Assembly (NCBI GenBank): GCA_965369375.1
Contig: CBDUQN010000002.1
Coordinates: 55,611-119,610, forward strand
DNA length: 64,000 nt
Direction: 5' to 3'
Source of the DNA: CBDUQN01 sp965369375
GTDB taxonomy: Bacteria; Krumholzibacteriota; Krumholzibacteriia; Krumholzibacteriales; Krumholzibacteriaceae
Both the position numbers and the translations under genes were made by a program. Positions 25,641 to 33,082 of this stretch are shown one piece after another; positions within the stretch are counted from its first letter, which is position 1, and each line of letters begins with the position of its first letter. A model generated the notes under the pieces. It was given only the letters and a program-made list of their open reading frames with translations, had not been told where the DNA came from and made no database searches.

Positions 25641-26540
25641 TTACCCGAGAAGATCGCCTTGGCGGGAAACGTTTGTAGCTATCGCCCCGAGCTGCGGGTA
25701 GGCGGTGGTCAGTGTGGGGGGCACGTCGAGTTTTCGTTTCTCCAGCATCGACTTGATCTGGAAGGCGTTGACGAGCGCCTGACCGCGATAATGATTATTT
25801 GTTATGATAAAAAGATTTTGCACCTTCTCCAACATCCTCTTGGCCCTATCACGCCATTCTTCTAGCTCGCTTTCGTTATAGAGATAATCATACCGTTCGT
25901 CCCTGCCCGCTTCCTTCCTGAACCAGTTTCTCCTGTTCCGTCCGTGCAGACGTATGTATCCGAGTTTTTCATCGGTCACATATTCCGTCGGAGGTATCGA
26001 TTTCCCGATCACCGGCTGGTCTATATTGCAAAATGCAAGTCCGCTGCCGGTCAGGAGCTTTCTGGTTTCGTGCGCGTTCCAGGAGCCGTGGCGGAGTTCG
26101 ATCGCCGTGGGGTATCCGGAAAACCAGCCCCCGAGTTTTTCGAGGTACCGGCGATTGACGGCTTCGTTCTTGAACGACCATGGGAATTGGAGCAGGAACG
26201 CACCGATCTTCCCGCATTCCAACAGCGGATCGAAGCGGTGTATGAATGCGCCTATCTCGTTTCCGGTCGCCTTCATCTCGTGCGTGTAGCGCTGCCACAC
26301 TTTCACGCTGAATTTGAATCGTTGATTAAAGGACAGGCGCCTCCTCCAGCTCTCGACGAGCCGTTCTCCCGGGATGCGATAGAACGAGCTGTTGAGCTCG
26401 ATGCAATCGAAGAACCGCGCAATCGTCACGAGCTGGTCGACCTTTTTGCCGGCGGGATAGACGGGCCCGACCCAGTCCTTGTACGACCACCCGGCCGGAC
26501 CGATATAGAGATCGGACGAGTGTGTTCGAGCATTATTCAT
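25641..26540 (-). CDS. DUF72 (YecE-like) protein
   Basis: A 299-residue TIM-barrel protein of the DUF72 family. Diagnostic segments are YIGPAGWSYKDWVGPVYP, FFDCIELNSSFYRIP, the FSVKVWQRYTH strand, ELRHGSWN, and a late ITNNHYRGQALVNA. The biochemical role of DUF72 is not established. The ATG at 26540 has AGGTGG seven bases upstream and is preferred to a GTG seven codons earlier. It stands alone between two plus-strand genes. Confidence 0.88.
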   Translation of the reverse strand: MNNARTHSSDLYIGPAGWSYKDWVGPVYPAGKKVDQLVTIARFFDCIELNSSFYRIPGERLVESWRRRLSFNQRFKFSVKVWQRYTHEMKATGNEIGAFIHRFDPLLECGKIGAFLLQFPWSFKNEAVNRRYLEKLGGWFSGYPTAIELRHGSWNAHETRKLLTGSGLAFCNIDQPVIGKSIPPTEYVTDEKLGYIRLHGRNRRNWFRKEAGRDERYDYLYNESELEEWRDRAKRMLEKVQNLFIITNNHYRGQALVNAFQIKSMLEKRKLDVPPTLTTAYPQLGAIATNVSRQGDLLG

Positions 26541-26661
26541 CGGTTTACCACCTGCCGGCACAAGGATATCCGGCTGGAAATATCAGCACAATTCTTTTTT
26601 GTTCTTCTTGGGCCGTGCTTTCGTCTGGAAAAATAGATCGTTATGGATTATAACTGTCTTC

Positions 26662-28179
26662 ATGAGGGAAGCACGGAATAGCGTAGGAGGATGGGCGCTC
26701 ATCACGGCAATAATGGTCGTGGCATTATTCTTGAGGCTTTTCCGTATCGGCCACCAGTCCTTGTGGATCGATGAGCTGCTTTCGCTCAGGGCCATCACCC
26801 CCCCTCCCGGTGTTTCGTTCTGGGAAAGAGTCCTCTGGGATGTTCACGGACCCCTTCACTCGACGATCCTTCATTTCTGGAGCCGCGTTTCGATGTCGGA
26901 TGCGTGGTTGAGAGGACCGAGCGCAATTGCCGGTGCCCTCTCCGTGTTCTTCATCTATCGGTGGCTCGCACCGAAAGGGGGGAGGGAAAGAGCCTTAGCG
27001 GCGGCCCTTATCCTTGCGCTCAATCCATTCAGCCTGTACTACTCTCAGGAGCTCCGATTCTATTCGTTGCTCGTTCTCTTCGTGATCATATCCCTGATCG
27101 TTTTCGAGCGCTTCCTCGAGCATCCGTCGCCGGGCAGCGGTGCGGTTCTCGGAGTTATCCTCGCACTGACTTGCCTGTCGCACTTCTCGGGCGGATTCCT
27201 CTGCCTCGCCTTTCTCGTCTACCTGACCTGCACCGGGAGGTTGAAGGGCGGACACCTCTGGCCGGCGTTGCTCGCCGTTGTTATCGTTCTCGGGGCGATA
27301 TCACCGTGGATCTATCGCGAGATCCTCAATTTGCGGAGCATAGAGGTAGTGAATATTTCAACACTCCCAGTCGAAGAGAGACTGAGAGGCGAACTGACGC
27401 TGAATCTCTGGTCCTACCCGTATATTCTACACGCTTTTTCCACCGGGTACTCGTTCGGTCCCGATCTTCGCGAGCTCCATATGATCGGTTCCGCATTCGA
27501 ACTGCTCAAGGGCTATTGGCCGCACCTGCTGATAACCGTAGCGCTCTTCGGCGGCCTCGCGGCGGCGGGAGTGGTCAGCGCATTCAGAGAAGGCAGGCTC
27601 GGGTTCTTCCTATCTATTGTTGCGGTTACGATCGTTTCCGGAACGGTCATAGCGCTGCTGAATATAAAGGTGTTCAACGTCCGGTACCTGATGAGCGCGT
27701 TCCCCGTTTTCATAGCGCTCCTCGCGTATGGATTGCCAAAACGCAGGATTTACCGGATAGCGTTTCTCGCGGTCGTCGCTGCCGTGATGCTCGTTTCCGA
27801 TTGGAACTATTATTTCGCTGCGAAATATGCGAGGGACGATCTGAGGGGTGCGGCGCGCATCGTCGGCATGGAGGAGAGAGAGGGAGATTTGATAGTCACG
27901 GGTATGGCGAAACTCTTCACGTATTACTACGAAGGCCATAACCGGGTCAGGTATATACGTCCCCGGAAGCACGATAGAGATGTCTTGAGAGAGATCGTCG
28001 GGACAATAATCGAGGGTCATCCGAGAGTCTGGTATCTTCGAACGAGAACGTGGCACTTCGATCCCGATGATTCGCTCATTGATGTTCTTTCGTCATCGTT
28101 TCAGGGGCGCGAGGAATGGGACCTGCCCGGCATACGGTTGATGCTCTTCAAAGAATCTTCTATAACTGATAATAAGTGA
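26662..28179 (+). CDS. GT39/ArnT-like membrane glycosyltransferase
   Basis: About 505 residues with roughly 11-12 predicted helices. The first periplasmic loop has SLWIDELLSLRA, where the Asp-Glu pair is the PMT/ArnT-type catalytic motif, and WDVHGPLHSTIL corresponds to the family HPPL-type loop. GT-C enzymes of this kind use polyprenyl-phosphate sugars on the periplasmic face; donor and acceptor are unknown. The start is uncertain: the ATG at 26662 lacks a good ribosome site, and no better codon is visible. It is not obviously in an operon. Confidence 0.8.
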   Translation: MREARNSVGGWALITAIMVVALFLRLFRIGHQSLWIDELLSLRAITPPPGVSFWERVLWDVHGPLHSTILHFWSRVSMSDAWLRGPSAIAGALSVFFIYRWLAPKGGRERALAAALILALNPFSLYYSQELRFYSLLVLFVIISLIVFERFLEHPSPGSGAVLGVILALTCLSHFSGGFLCLAFLVYLTCTGRLKGGHLWPALLAVVIVLGAISPWIYREILNLRSIEVVNISTLPVEERLRGELTLNLWSYPYILHAFSTGYSFGPDLRELHMIGSAFELLKGYWPHLLITVALFGGLAAAGVVSAFREGRLGFFLSIVAVTIVSGTVIALLNIKVFNVRYLMSAFPVFIALLAYGLPKRRIYRIAFLAVVAAVMLVSDWNYYFAAKYARDDLRGAARIVGMEEREGDLIVTGMAKLFTYYYEGHNRVRYIRPRKHDRDVLREIVGTIIEGHPRVWYLRTRTWHFDPDDSLIDVLSSSFQGREEWDLPGIRLMLFKESSITDNK

Positions 28180-28273
28180 CGCACAGGCAACCACTTACAC
28201 TCTTTGATAATTTTAAAAAGAGCGGCTTTATATTAATATATTCCGGCATGGCTCAATAATTATGTTCAGGAGG

Positions 28274-28301
28274 TTGACAGTTGGATAAAGCGTGATATAA
28301 T
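28274..28301 (+). promoter_or_regulatory. Perfect-consensus sigma-70 promoter
   Basis: TTGACA (28274-28279) and TATAAT (28296-28301) are separated by 16 bases, so both hexamers match consensus exactly. A transcript would start near 28308. It is the strongest promoter I can see in the window and drives a structured leader rather than an obvious gene. Confidence 0.85.
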
Positions 28302-28307
28302 ACAATG

Positions 28308-28415
28308 TGTAGGGAGGGTTCCTCCAGAGGAGGCATCCCATGAACGCAGAAAGCCCTAAAAAACCGAACTTTGACCGAGGCGCTACGGGTGAAATTGCAC
28401 CATGGCGTTTTTTTT
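28308..28415 (+). ncRNA. Structured leader or small RNA ending at an internal terminator
   Basis: The predicted transcript of about 108 bases runs from the consensus promoter to a U8 tract. It begins with a CCTCC-AGA-GGAGG hairpin (28321-28333) that hides a strong ribosome site, crosses the start of a 44-codon frame at 28340, and ends in the hairpin at 28381-28407 plus U8. It could be an independent small RNA or an attenuated leader of the lipoprotein gene at 28480. I do not recognise a known riboswitch family. Confidence 0.55.
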
Positions 28416-28474
28416 GTGCATTGGATATCCCTACCGCCAATGCCGGCCGATACCGTAAGACCCGAGAGGATTGA
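28340..28474 (+). CDS. Possible 44-codon leader peptide
   Basis: The ATG at 28340 follows AGAGGAGG by six bases, a near-ideal ribosome site. The frame encodes 44 residues, starting MNAESPKK and ending in a basic tail, with stop TGA five bases before the lipoprotein ATG. It matches no family I know. The terminator hairpin and U8 tract lie inside it and encode ...PWRFFC. The dual reading suggests a leader peptide whose translation affects termination, but it may be non-coding. Confidence 0.4.
   Translation: MNAESPKKPNFDRGATGEIAPWRFFCALDIPTANAGRYRKTRED
28381..28415 (+). terminator. Internal terminator or attenuator
   Basis: CGCTA pairs with TGGCG (one G-U) and GGTG (28388-28391) with CACC (28398-28401) around a 6-base loop. 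Eight T residues follow at 28408-28415. It lies between the consensus promoter and the lipoprotein start at 28480. Confidence 0.7.
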
Positions 28475-28479
28475 GGAAC

Positions 28480-28923
28480 ATGAAGTCTATTTCACTGGTA
28501 ATGATCTTGATCGCAATTGCCGCAGGGGGTTGCTCCTGGGTGACATCGAGTGAACGGGCGAGTCTCACGAGGCCACAGTCGAGAGAGGAGTATATTACGA
28601 CCCATCATGATGGTGCGTATAACGATTACATCAGAAACGGTGAGATAACGAAGGGGATGAATACGCATGAAATTCTTGCTTCTTGGGGATTTCCGAATGC
28701 GTATCTCGCATCGAAAAAAGATTCGCGGGAGCATTGGATCTACTATGTGCAAAACGAGGATTCGAGATCATATATAACCTACACGCTCAACTTTTCCGGC
28801 GAGGTTCTTGCTGGGTGGGCCATCGATATCAAGAGATTTAACGACTACGGCTCCGGCGGGTCGATCGTCCTGAAGCAGGAGATTCCAGCCGAAGAAAACC
28901 GTGTATTTCGAAAGAAGAATTAG
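28480..28923 (+). CDS. Small lipoprotein (SmpA/OmlA-like region possible)
   Basis: A 147-residue protein with a lipoprotein-type signal ending in AGGC (Cys18). The segment ITKGMNTHEILASWGFPNAY, followed by an aromatic HWIYYV strand, resembles the SmpA/OmlA-type fold seen in Bam-complex and other envelope lipoproteins; I regard this as a weak resemblance. GAGG lies before the ATG, five bases after the putative leader peptide's stop. Expression would depend on read-through of the upstream attenuator. Confidence 0.65.
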   Translation: MKSISLVMILIAIAAGGCSWVTSSERASLTRPQSREEYITTHHDGAYNDYIRNGEITKGMNTHEILASWGFPNAYLASKKDSREHWIYYVQNEDSRSYITYTLNFSGEVLAGWAIDIKRFNDYGSGGSIVLKQEIPAEENRVFRKKN

Positions 28924-28928
28924 GGTTC

Positions 28929-28991
28929 GGGGCGCCCATTCCACGGAATTGATTTGAAGAGGTTAAAGGGTGACGAATCGAAGGGCGCCCC
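28929..28991 (+). terminator. Long inverted repeat after the lipoprotein gene
   Basis: GGGGCGCCC (28929-28937) and GGGCGCCCC (28983-28991) are exact complements 45 bases apart; each arm is also nearly self-complementary. A short T-run follows about 20 bases later (29009-29015). It probably ends transcription before the hsp20 promoter, but the wide loop makes this uncertain. Confidence 0.4.
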
Positions 28992-29019
28992 TTCCCGCTG
29001 CAGCCCTTCCTTTTTAAAA

Positions 29020-29048
29020 TTGACTTTCTAATTTCCCTTCTCTATTCT
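29020..29048 (+). promoter_or_regulatory. Candidate promoter of hsp20-lon
   Basis: TTGACT (29020-29025) and TATTCT (29043-29048) are 17 bases apart, five and four matches to the sigma-70 consensus. Transcription would start near 29055, giving a leader of about 68 bases before the Hsp20 ATG. Confidence 0.6.
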
Positions 29049-29077
29049 AAAATTCGATATTTATTAAAGATACTTCT

Positions 29078-29104
29078 TCAAACGGTATTTCTTACACGGT
29101 TTGA
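29078..29104 (+). repeat. Inverted repeat in the hsp20 5' leader
   Basis: TCAAAC (29078-29083) and GTTTGA (29099-29104) flank 15 bases, within the predicted leader and 18 bases before the Hsp20 start. The distal arm is close to the GAGGGG ribosome site. It could be an operator or a temperature-sensitive RNA stem. It is not a CIRCE element. Confidence 0.4.
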
Positions 29105-29122
29105 GCGAGGGGTGAAGCGCTC

Positions 29123-29545
29123 ATGGCACGAGATGAGCATGATTCTTTAGAGGAGATATTCAAGATCTGGGATTCGGAACGGCCCGGGAGCGGACGGATG
29201 AAAGTGCAGTCGGAGTTAACGTGGGAACCGGCGGTCGACGTTATCGAAACGGATGAAGAGCTCATCGCAATTGTCGAGATAGCCGGCATGAACGGTAAGG
29301 ACATCGATGTCGTGACGGATGGCAATGTTCTCAGAATCAGCGGCCTGCGCAAGGCCGACGGCCCCGGCGGGAGGAAGCAGTTTCACACGCTCGAGATACG
29401 GGTCGGGCGGTTCCTGCGTGAGATCCCGATACCCGTGCGGGTGGACCATTCCAAGGTTACGGCGAGCTACAATAACGGTATGCTGGAAGTGAGAATCCGC
29501 AAGATAAAACAGAGCAGGCATGTCAGGAGAGTAGAGATCGATTGA
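29123..29545 (+). CDS. Hsp20/alpha-crystallin small heat shock protein
   Basis: A 140-residue ATP-independent chaperone that holds unfolding proteins in the cytoplasm. The alpha-crystallin domain occupies residues ~33-135, with WEPAVDVIETDEELIAIVEIAG at its start, a GRFLREIPIP strand, and the conserved NNGMLEVRI near the end. GAGGGGTG precedes the ATG. lon follows 35 bases after the stop and shares the transcript, a logical holdase-protease pair. Confidence 0.93.
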   Translation: MARDEHDSLEEIFKIWDSERPGSGRMKVQSELTWEPAVDVIETDEELIAIVEIAGMNGKDIDVVTDGNVLRISGLRKADGPGGRKQFHTLEIRVGRFLREIPIPVRVDHSKVTASYNNGMLEVRIRKIKQSRHVRRVEID

Positions 29546-29580
29546 TCTCGTTACCTCTCGATATGAAAGGTGGGGGTATC

Positions 29581-31974
29581 GTGTCGAAAGACCGGGACAA
29601 CAACGATCTCCTTCGGGAAATCCCCGAGGAGTTGGCAATTATTCCTGTCAACGATGCAGTGGTCTTTCCCTATATGCTGATACCGCTCTTGATAACGGAC
29701 GGTAACCTGATTCGGCTCGTTGACGAAGCCCTCGCAGAAAGCAAGATAGTCGGTGTTTGTACTCAGATTGACAGCTCGATCGAGCATCCGGGACCAGATG
29801 ACATATTCACCGTTGGATGCGCTATTCTCATACAAAAGATGTCGCGTTTGCCCGAGGGTCACGTGCGGATTATCGGCCAGGGGCTCGCGCGCATCGAGAT
29901 CGCAACGGTTATCGACGACATGCCGTTTATCCGGGCGCGAACGAAGATTCTCACCGAGCCCGAGAGAAGTGACGACCGGACGAAAGCCATGATGCGCAAC
30001 GTGGTCAATGCGTTCATGAAGATAATTGACACTTCCGAAGGTATCCCTGACGAGATCAGGAGCATTACTCGAAATCTGAAATCGGCGGGAAGGCTCGCTG
30101 ATGTCCTCTCGGTGAACCTCAGCATGGAGATCGAGGAAAAGCAGAAGGTCCTCGAGATCATCGATCCCGCTCAGAGGCTCGCGTACGTCTATGAGTTCAT
30201 CAATAACGAACTGGAGATACTGCGTATCGGGGAGAAGATCAAGAAGGACGTGCGCAGAGAGATGGACCGCGAGCAGCGCGAGTATTATCTCAGGCAGCAG
30301 ATGAAAGTGATTCAGCGGGAGCTCGGTGACGAGGACACTGCCGTAGAGATGGAGGAGCTCAAAATCCAGATCGAAAAGATCGAAATGCCTGAGATCGCGC
30401 AGAGAGCGGCCATGAAAGAGTGGAACAGGCTTCAGAGAATGTCCGAGAATGCAGCCGAGTATAGCGTGGCGCGCACCTACATCGACTGGATTCTCGAGCT
30501 CCCGTGGGAGGAGTCCACCGAGGACGTTATCGATATCGAACAGGCGCGAAAGATCCTGAACAGGGATCACTACGATCTCGATCAGGTCAAGGAGCGGATA
30601 CTAGAATTTCTGTCGGTGAAGAAACTCATGGCGAGCACAAAGGGCTCTATCCTCTGTTTCGTCGGGCCTCCCGGCGTCGGCAAGACATCCCTCGGGAGAA
30701 GTATTGCGTCTGCGCTCGGGCGAAAATTTATCAGGATTTCGCTCGGCGGCGTGAAGGATGAAGCCGAGATTCGCGGGCACCGGCGCACATACATCGGAGC
30801 GCTTCCCGGTCGCGTCATACAGGGTATCCGGACGGCGGGGAGCAACAATCCCGTCTTCATGCTCGACGAGATCGACAAGCTGGGAAGCGATTTCAGAGGT
30901 GATCCATCCTCCGCCCTGCTCGAAGTGCTCGATCCGGAGCACAACCGGACGTTCGAGGATCACTATATAAATCTGCCCTTCGATCTCTCCCGTGTAATGT
31001 TTATCACGACGGCGAACGTGCGGGACACCATTCCGGACCCGTTACTCGATCGAATGGAGGTTCTCGATCTGCCGGGATACATCGGCACTGAGAAGATACG
31101 GATCGCGCGGCGGTATCTCATACCGAGGCAGTTCGAGGACAATGGTATCTCGAAAACGAAACTGAATATTTCGGATGACGCGGTTCGGACGATTGTCGAG
31201 CGGTACACGAGGGAAGCAGGCGTGAGAGAGCTCGAACGGAAGATAGCCGGTATAGCCAGGAAGACGGCGAGGAAGCTCGTTGAAGGCAAGCGGGGTCCGT
31301 ACCGGGTTACGGCTAGGAATATAAAGGCGTACCTCGGCCCGGAGGATTATCCCGAGCAGGAAAAATTACCGAGGCCCGAGGTCGGCGTTGCTACCGGGAT
31401 GGCCAAGTCCAGGGCGGGAGGCGTCATACTCTTTGTCGAAGCATTGAAAATGAGCGGACAGGGAAAGCTGAAGATGACCGGTCATCTCGGTGAGGTGATG
31501 AAGGAATCGGCGGAAGCGGCGTTGAGCTATGTCAAGGCGAGGTTCAGCGGTGATTCGATGCAGACGGGATTTTTCGAGAAGAACGATATTCACCTCCATA
31601 TTCCGGCCGGCGCGGTGCCGAAGGACGGGCCGAGTGCCGGTATAGCCATCGCTACGGCTCTGGCCTCGCTTGCGTTGGAGCGACATGTGCGCAACGATGT
31701 CGCCATGACCGGTGAAGTAACGCTTACCGGCAAGATTTTGCCCGTTGGATCGATAAAGGACAAAGTTATAGCGGCTCACAGGGCCGGTATCAAGGAGATC
31801 ATTCTTCCGGCGTCGAATAAAAAGGATCTCGAAGAGATTCCGGGAGAGATAAAGCGGGGGCTTACCTTCAGCTTCGTAGACAAGATCGAGGACGGGATTG
31901 CAATTGCTCTCGATGACAGGAAGTCAAGGGGAGGAGCCCGCACAAAGAGGAAGCGCAGATATGCGAGGATCTAA
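29581..31974 (+). CDS. lon: ATP-dependent protease Lon
   Basis: A 797-residue protease of normal length that degrades misfolded and regulatory proteins. An N-terminal LON substrate domain (about 10-200) and coiled coil lead to an AAA+ module with Walker A GPPGVGKTS (from residue 362) and a FMLDEIDK Walker B. The C-terminal protease domain has Ser685 in KDGPSAG and Lys728 in KDKVIAAHRAG, with the usual 43-residue spacing of the dyad. The GTG at 29581 is preferred because AGGTGG lies seven bases upstream. The end overlaps the next gene by 14 bases. Confidence 0.96.
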   Translation: MSKDRDNNDLLREIPEELAIIPVNDAVVFPYMLIPLLITDGNLIRLVDEALAESKIVGVCTQIDSSIEHPGPDDIFTVGCAILIQKMSRLPEGHVRIIGQGLARIEIATVIDDMPFIRARTKILTEPERSDDRTKAMMRNVVNAFMKIIDTSEGIPDEIRSITRNLKSAGRLADVLSVNLSMEIEEKQKVLEIIDPAQRLAYVYEFINNELEILRIGEKIKKDVRREMDREQREYYLRQQMKVIQRELGDEDTAVEMEELKIQIEKIEMPEIAQRAAMKEWNRLQRMSENAAEYSVARTYIDWILELPWEESTEDVIDIEQARKILNRDHYDLDQVKERILEFLSVKKLMASTKGSILCFVGPPGVGKTSLGRSIASALGRKFIRISLGGVKDEAEIRGHRRTYIGALPGRVIQGIRTAGSNNPVFMLDEIDKLGSDFRGDPSSALLEVLDPEHNRTFEDHYINLPFDLSRVMFITTANVRDTIPDPLLDRMEVLDLPGYIGTEKIRIARRYLIPRQFEDNGISKTKLNISDDAVRTIVERYTREAGVRELERKIAGIARKTARKLVEGKRGPYRVTARNIKAYLGPEDYPEQEKLPRPEVGVATGMAKSRAGGVILFVEALKMSGQGKLKMTGHLGEVMKESAEAALSYVKARFSGDSMQTGFFEKNDIHLHIPAGAVPKDGPSAGIAIATALASLALERHVRNDVAMTGEVTLTGKILPVGSIKDKVIAAHRAGIKEIILPASNKKDLEEIPGEIKRGLTFSFVDKIEDGIAIALDDRKSRGGARTKRKRRYARI

Positions 31975-33052
31975 CAACAGGGAATATTTCCTGACAAGGA
32001 TTGTCTCTTTCATATTAAGAAGAACGGGGAAGGGCCGGTCCTTTATGATACCGAAGGATGTCGTCGAATCCGACCGTCTCCTCCTCATCGATTCCGGCGA
32101 TGCGACGGATCTTTTGTTCGCCGCACCCGTTATCAACTATTTTCACAGCAATCATCCCTCGATAAAGACGACGTTCATCGTTGAGGGAAAGAATGCAGAA
32201 ATCGTCAAGGACATGATCCACGTCCACCGGATCATAACGTACGAGCGGAACCAGCTGAGACTGTTCCGGGCGGATTACCTTGCGTTGATTCGGAAACTCA
32301 AACGGCAGTCGATGGAGACGGCGATTATTCTCTGCCGTCGGTTCTCGCTCGAGAGGTATCTGCTCGCATTCGCCTGCGGAGCGAGAATTCGCATCGGTTT
32401 CGCTCATCCGCTCGCGTTTCCGTTTCTCAACTGCGAGATTCGTGTATCGGAGGACGGATATGAAGGCAACAAGATGTCAGAGCTTCTTCGTAACATCGGA
32501 TTGAAAATGGACGGGAAGATCGAGCCTATGAGTCTCTCCCAGAAACAGACGAAACACGCCCGCCAGTTGATACATTTCAGAAAGCCCGAGAAGGAATGTC
32601 TGATGGTTGGAATCGACCCGAGCCGGGGAAAAACGAAACACCAAGTGATACCTGAGATCATTGCGTACCTGGCGAACAATCTGGCGAGCCGCAGAAAGGT
32701 CAAGTTTCTCATTCTCGCCGATCCGTGGGAGGAGAGGGTGGTACGCACCCTGACCGGTGAATTGAAGGGTGAGGTGGTCGATCTCAAGCCCGCCGACGTC
32801 AATGATGCTGTTGCGTTCATGTCCCAGTGCGATCTCTTTCTATCGGGCAATACGAACCTGTTCCATTTCGCCGCCGCCCTTCGTGTTCCCACTATCGGTC
32901 TTTTTACAAAGTACGACGATTCCAGGTGGATTCCTTCACATACCGAGAATGTGCGGATCTTCAAGGGAATGCGAGGTGAAAAGCTCTCCCTGAAAGACTT
33001 CTTCACCAAGGTCGAAGAGGTGCTCTCCACAGAAGAAAATGTTTCAGTGTAA
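31961..33052 (+). CDS. GT9 (heptosyltransferase-like) glycosyltransferase
   Basis: A 363-residue GT-B protein of the GT9/ADP-heptose LPS heptosyltransferase family. It has the N-terminal SDRLLLIDSGDATDLLFAAP segment in the position of the family's 'GDxxxxTP' motif, and a C-terminal donor site with DLFLSGNTNLFHFAAALRVPTIGLF. The N-terminal motif is atypical (DATDLL), so the donor may not be ADP-heptose. The ATG overlaps the lon end, and AGAGGAAG lies upstream. It opens the LPS core cluster. Confidence 0.75.
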   Translation: MRGSNNREYFLTRIVSFILRRTGKGRSFMIPKDVVESDRLLLIDSGDATDLLFAAPVINYFHSNHPSIKTTFIVEGKNAEIVKDMIHVHRIITYERNQLRLFRADYLALIRKLKRQSMETAIILCRRFSLERYLLAFACGARIRIGFAHPLAFPFLNCEIRVSEDGYEGNKMSELLRNIGLKMDGKIEPMSLSQKQTKHARQLIHFRKPEKECLMVGIDPSRGKTKHQVIPEIIAYLANNLASRRKVKFLILADPWEERVVRTLTGELKGEVVDLKPADVNDAVAFMSQCDLFLSGNTNLFHFAAALRVPTIGLFTKYDDSRWIPSHTENVRIFKGMRGEKLSLKDFFTKVEEVLSTEENVSV

Positions 33053-33082
33053 AGTGGCTGCCATCATACAGGGAATTTGATC

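Noticed and set aside
28308..28415. Known riboswitch or 6S/SRP RNA
   Set aside because: No conserved core of c-di-GMP, fluoride, ZTP, SAM-type or SRP RNA could be matched by eye, and the length does not suit 6S RNA.
29078..29104. CIRCE element for HrcA control of hsp20
   Set aside because: The TTAGCACTC-N9-GAGTGCTAA pattern is absent; only an unrelated 6-bp dyad is present.
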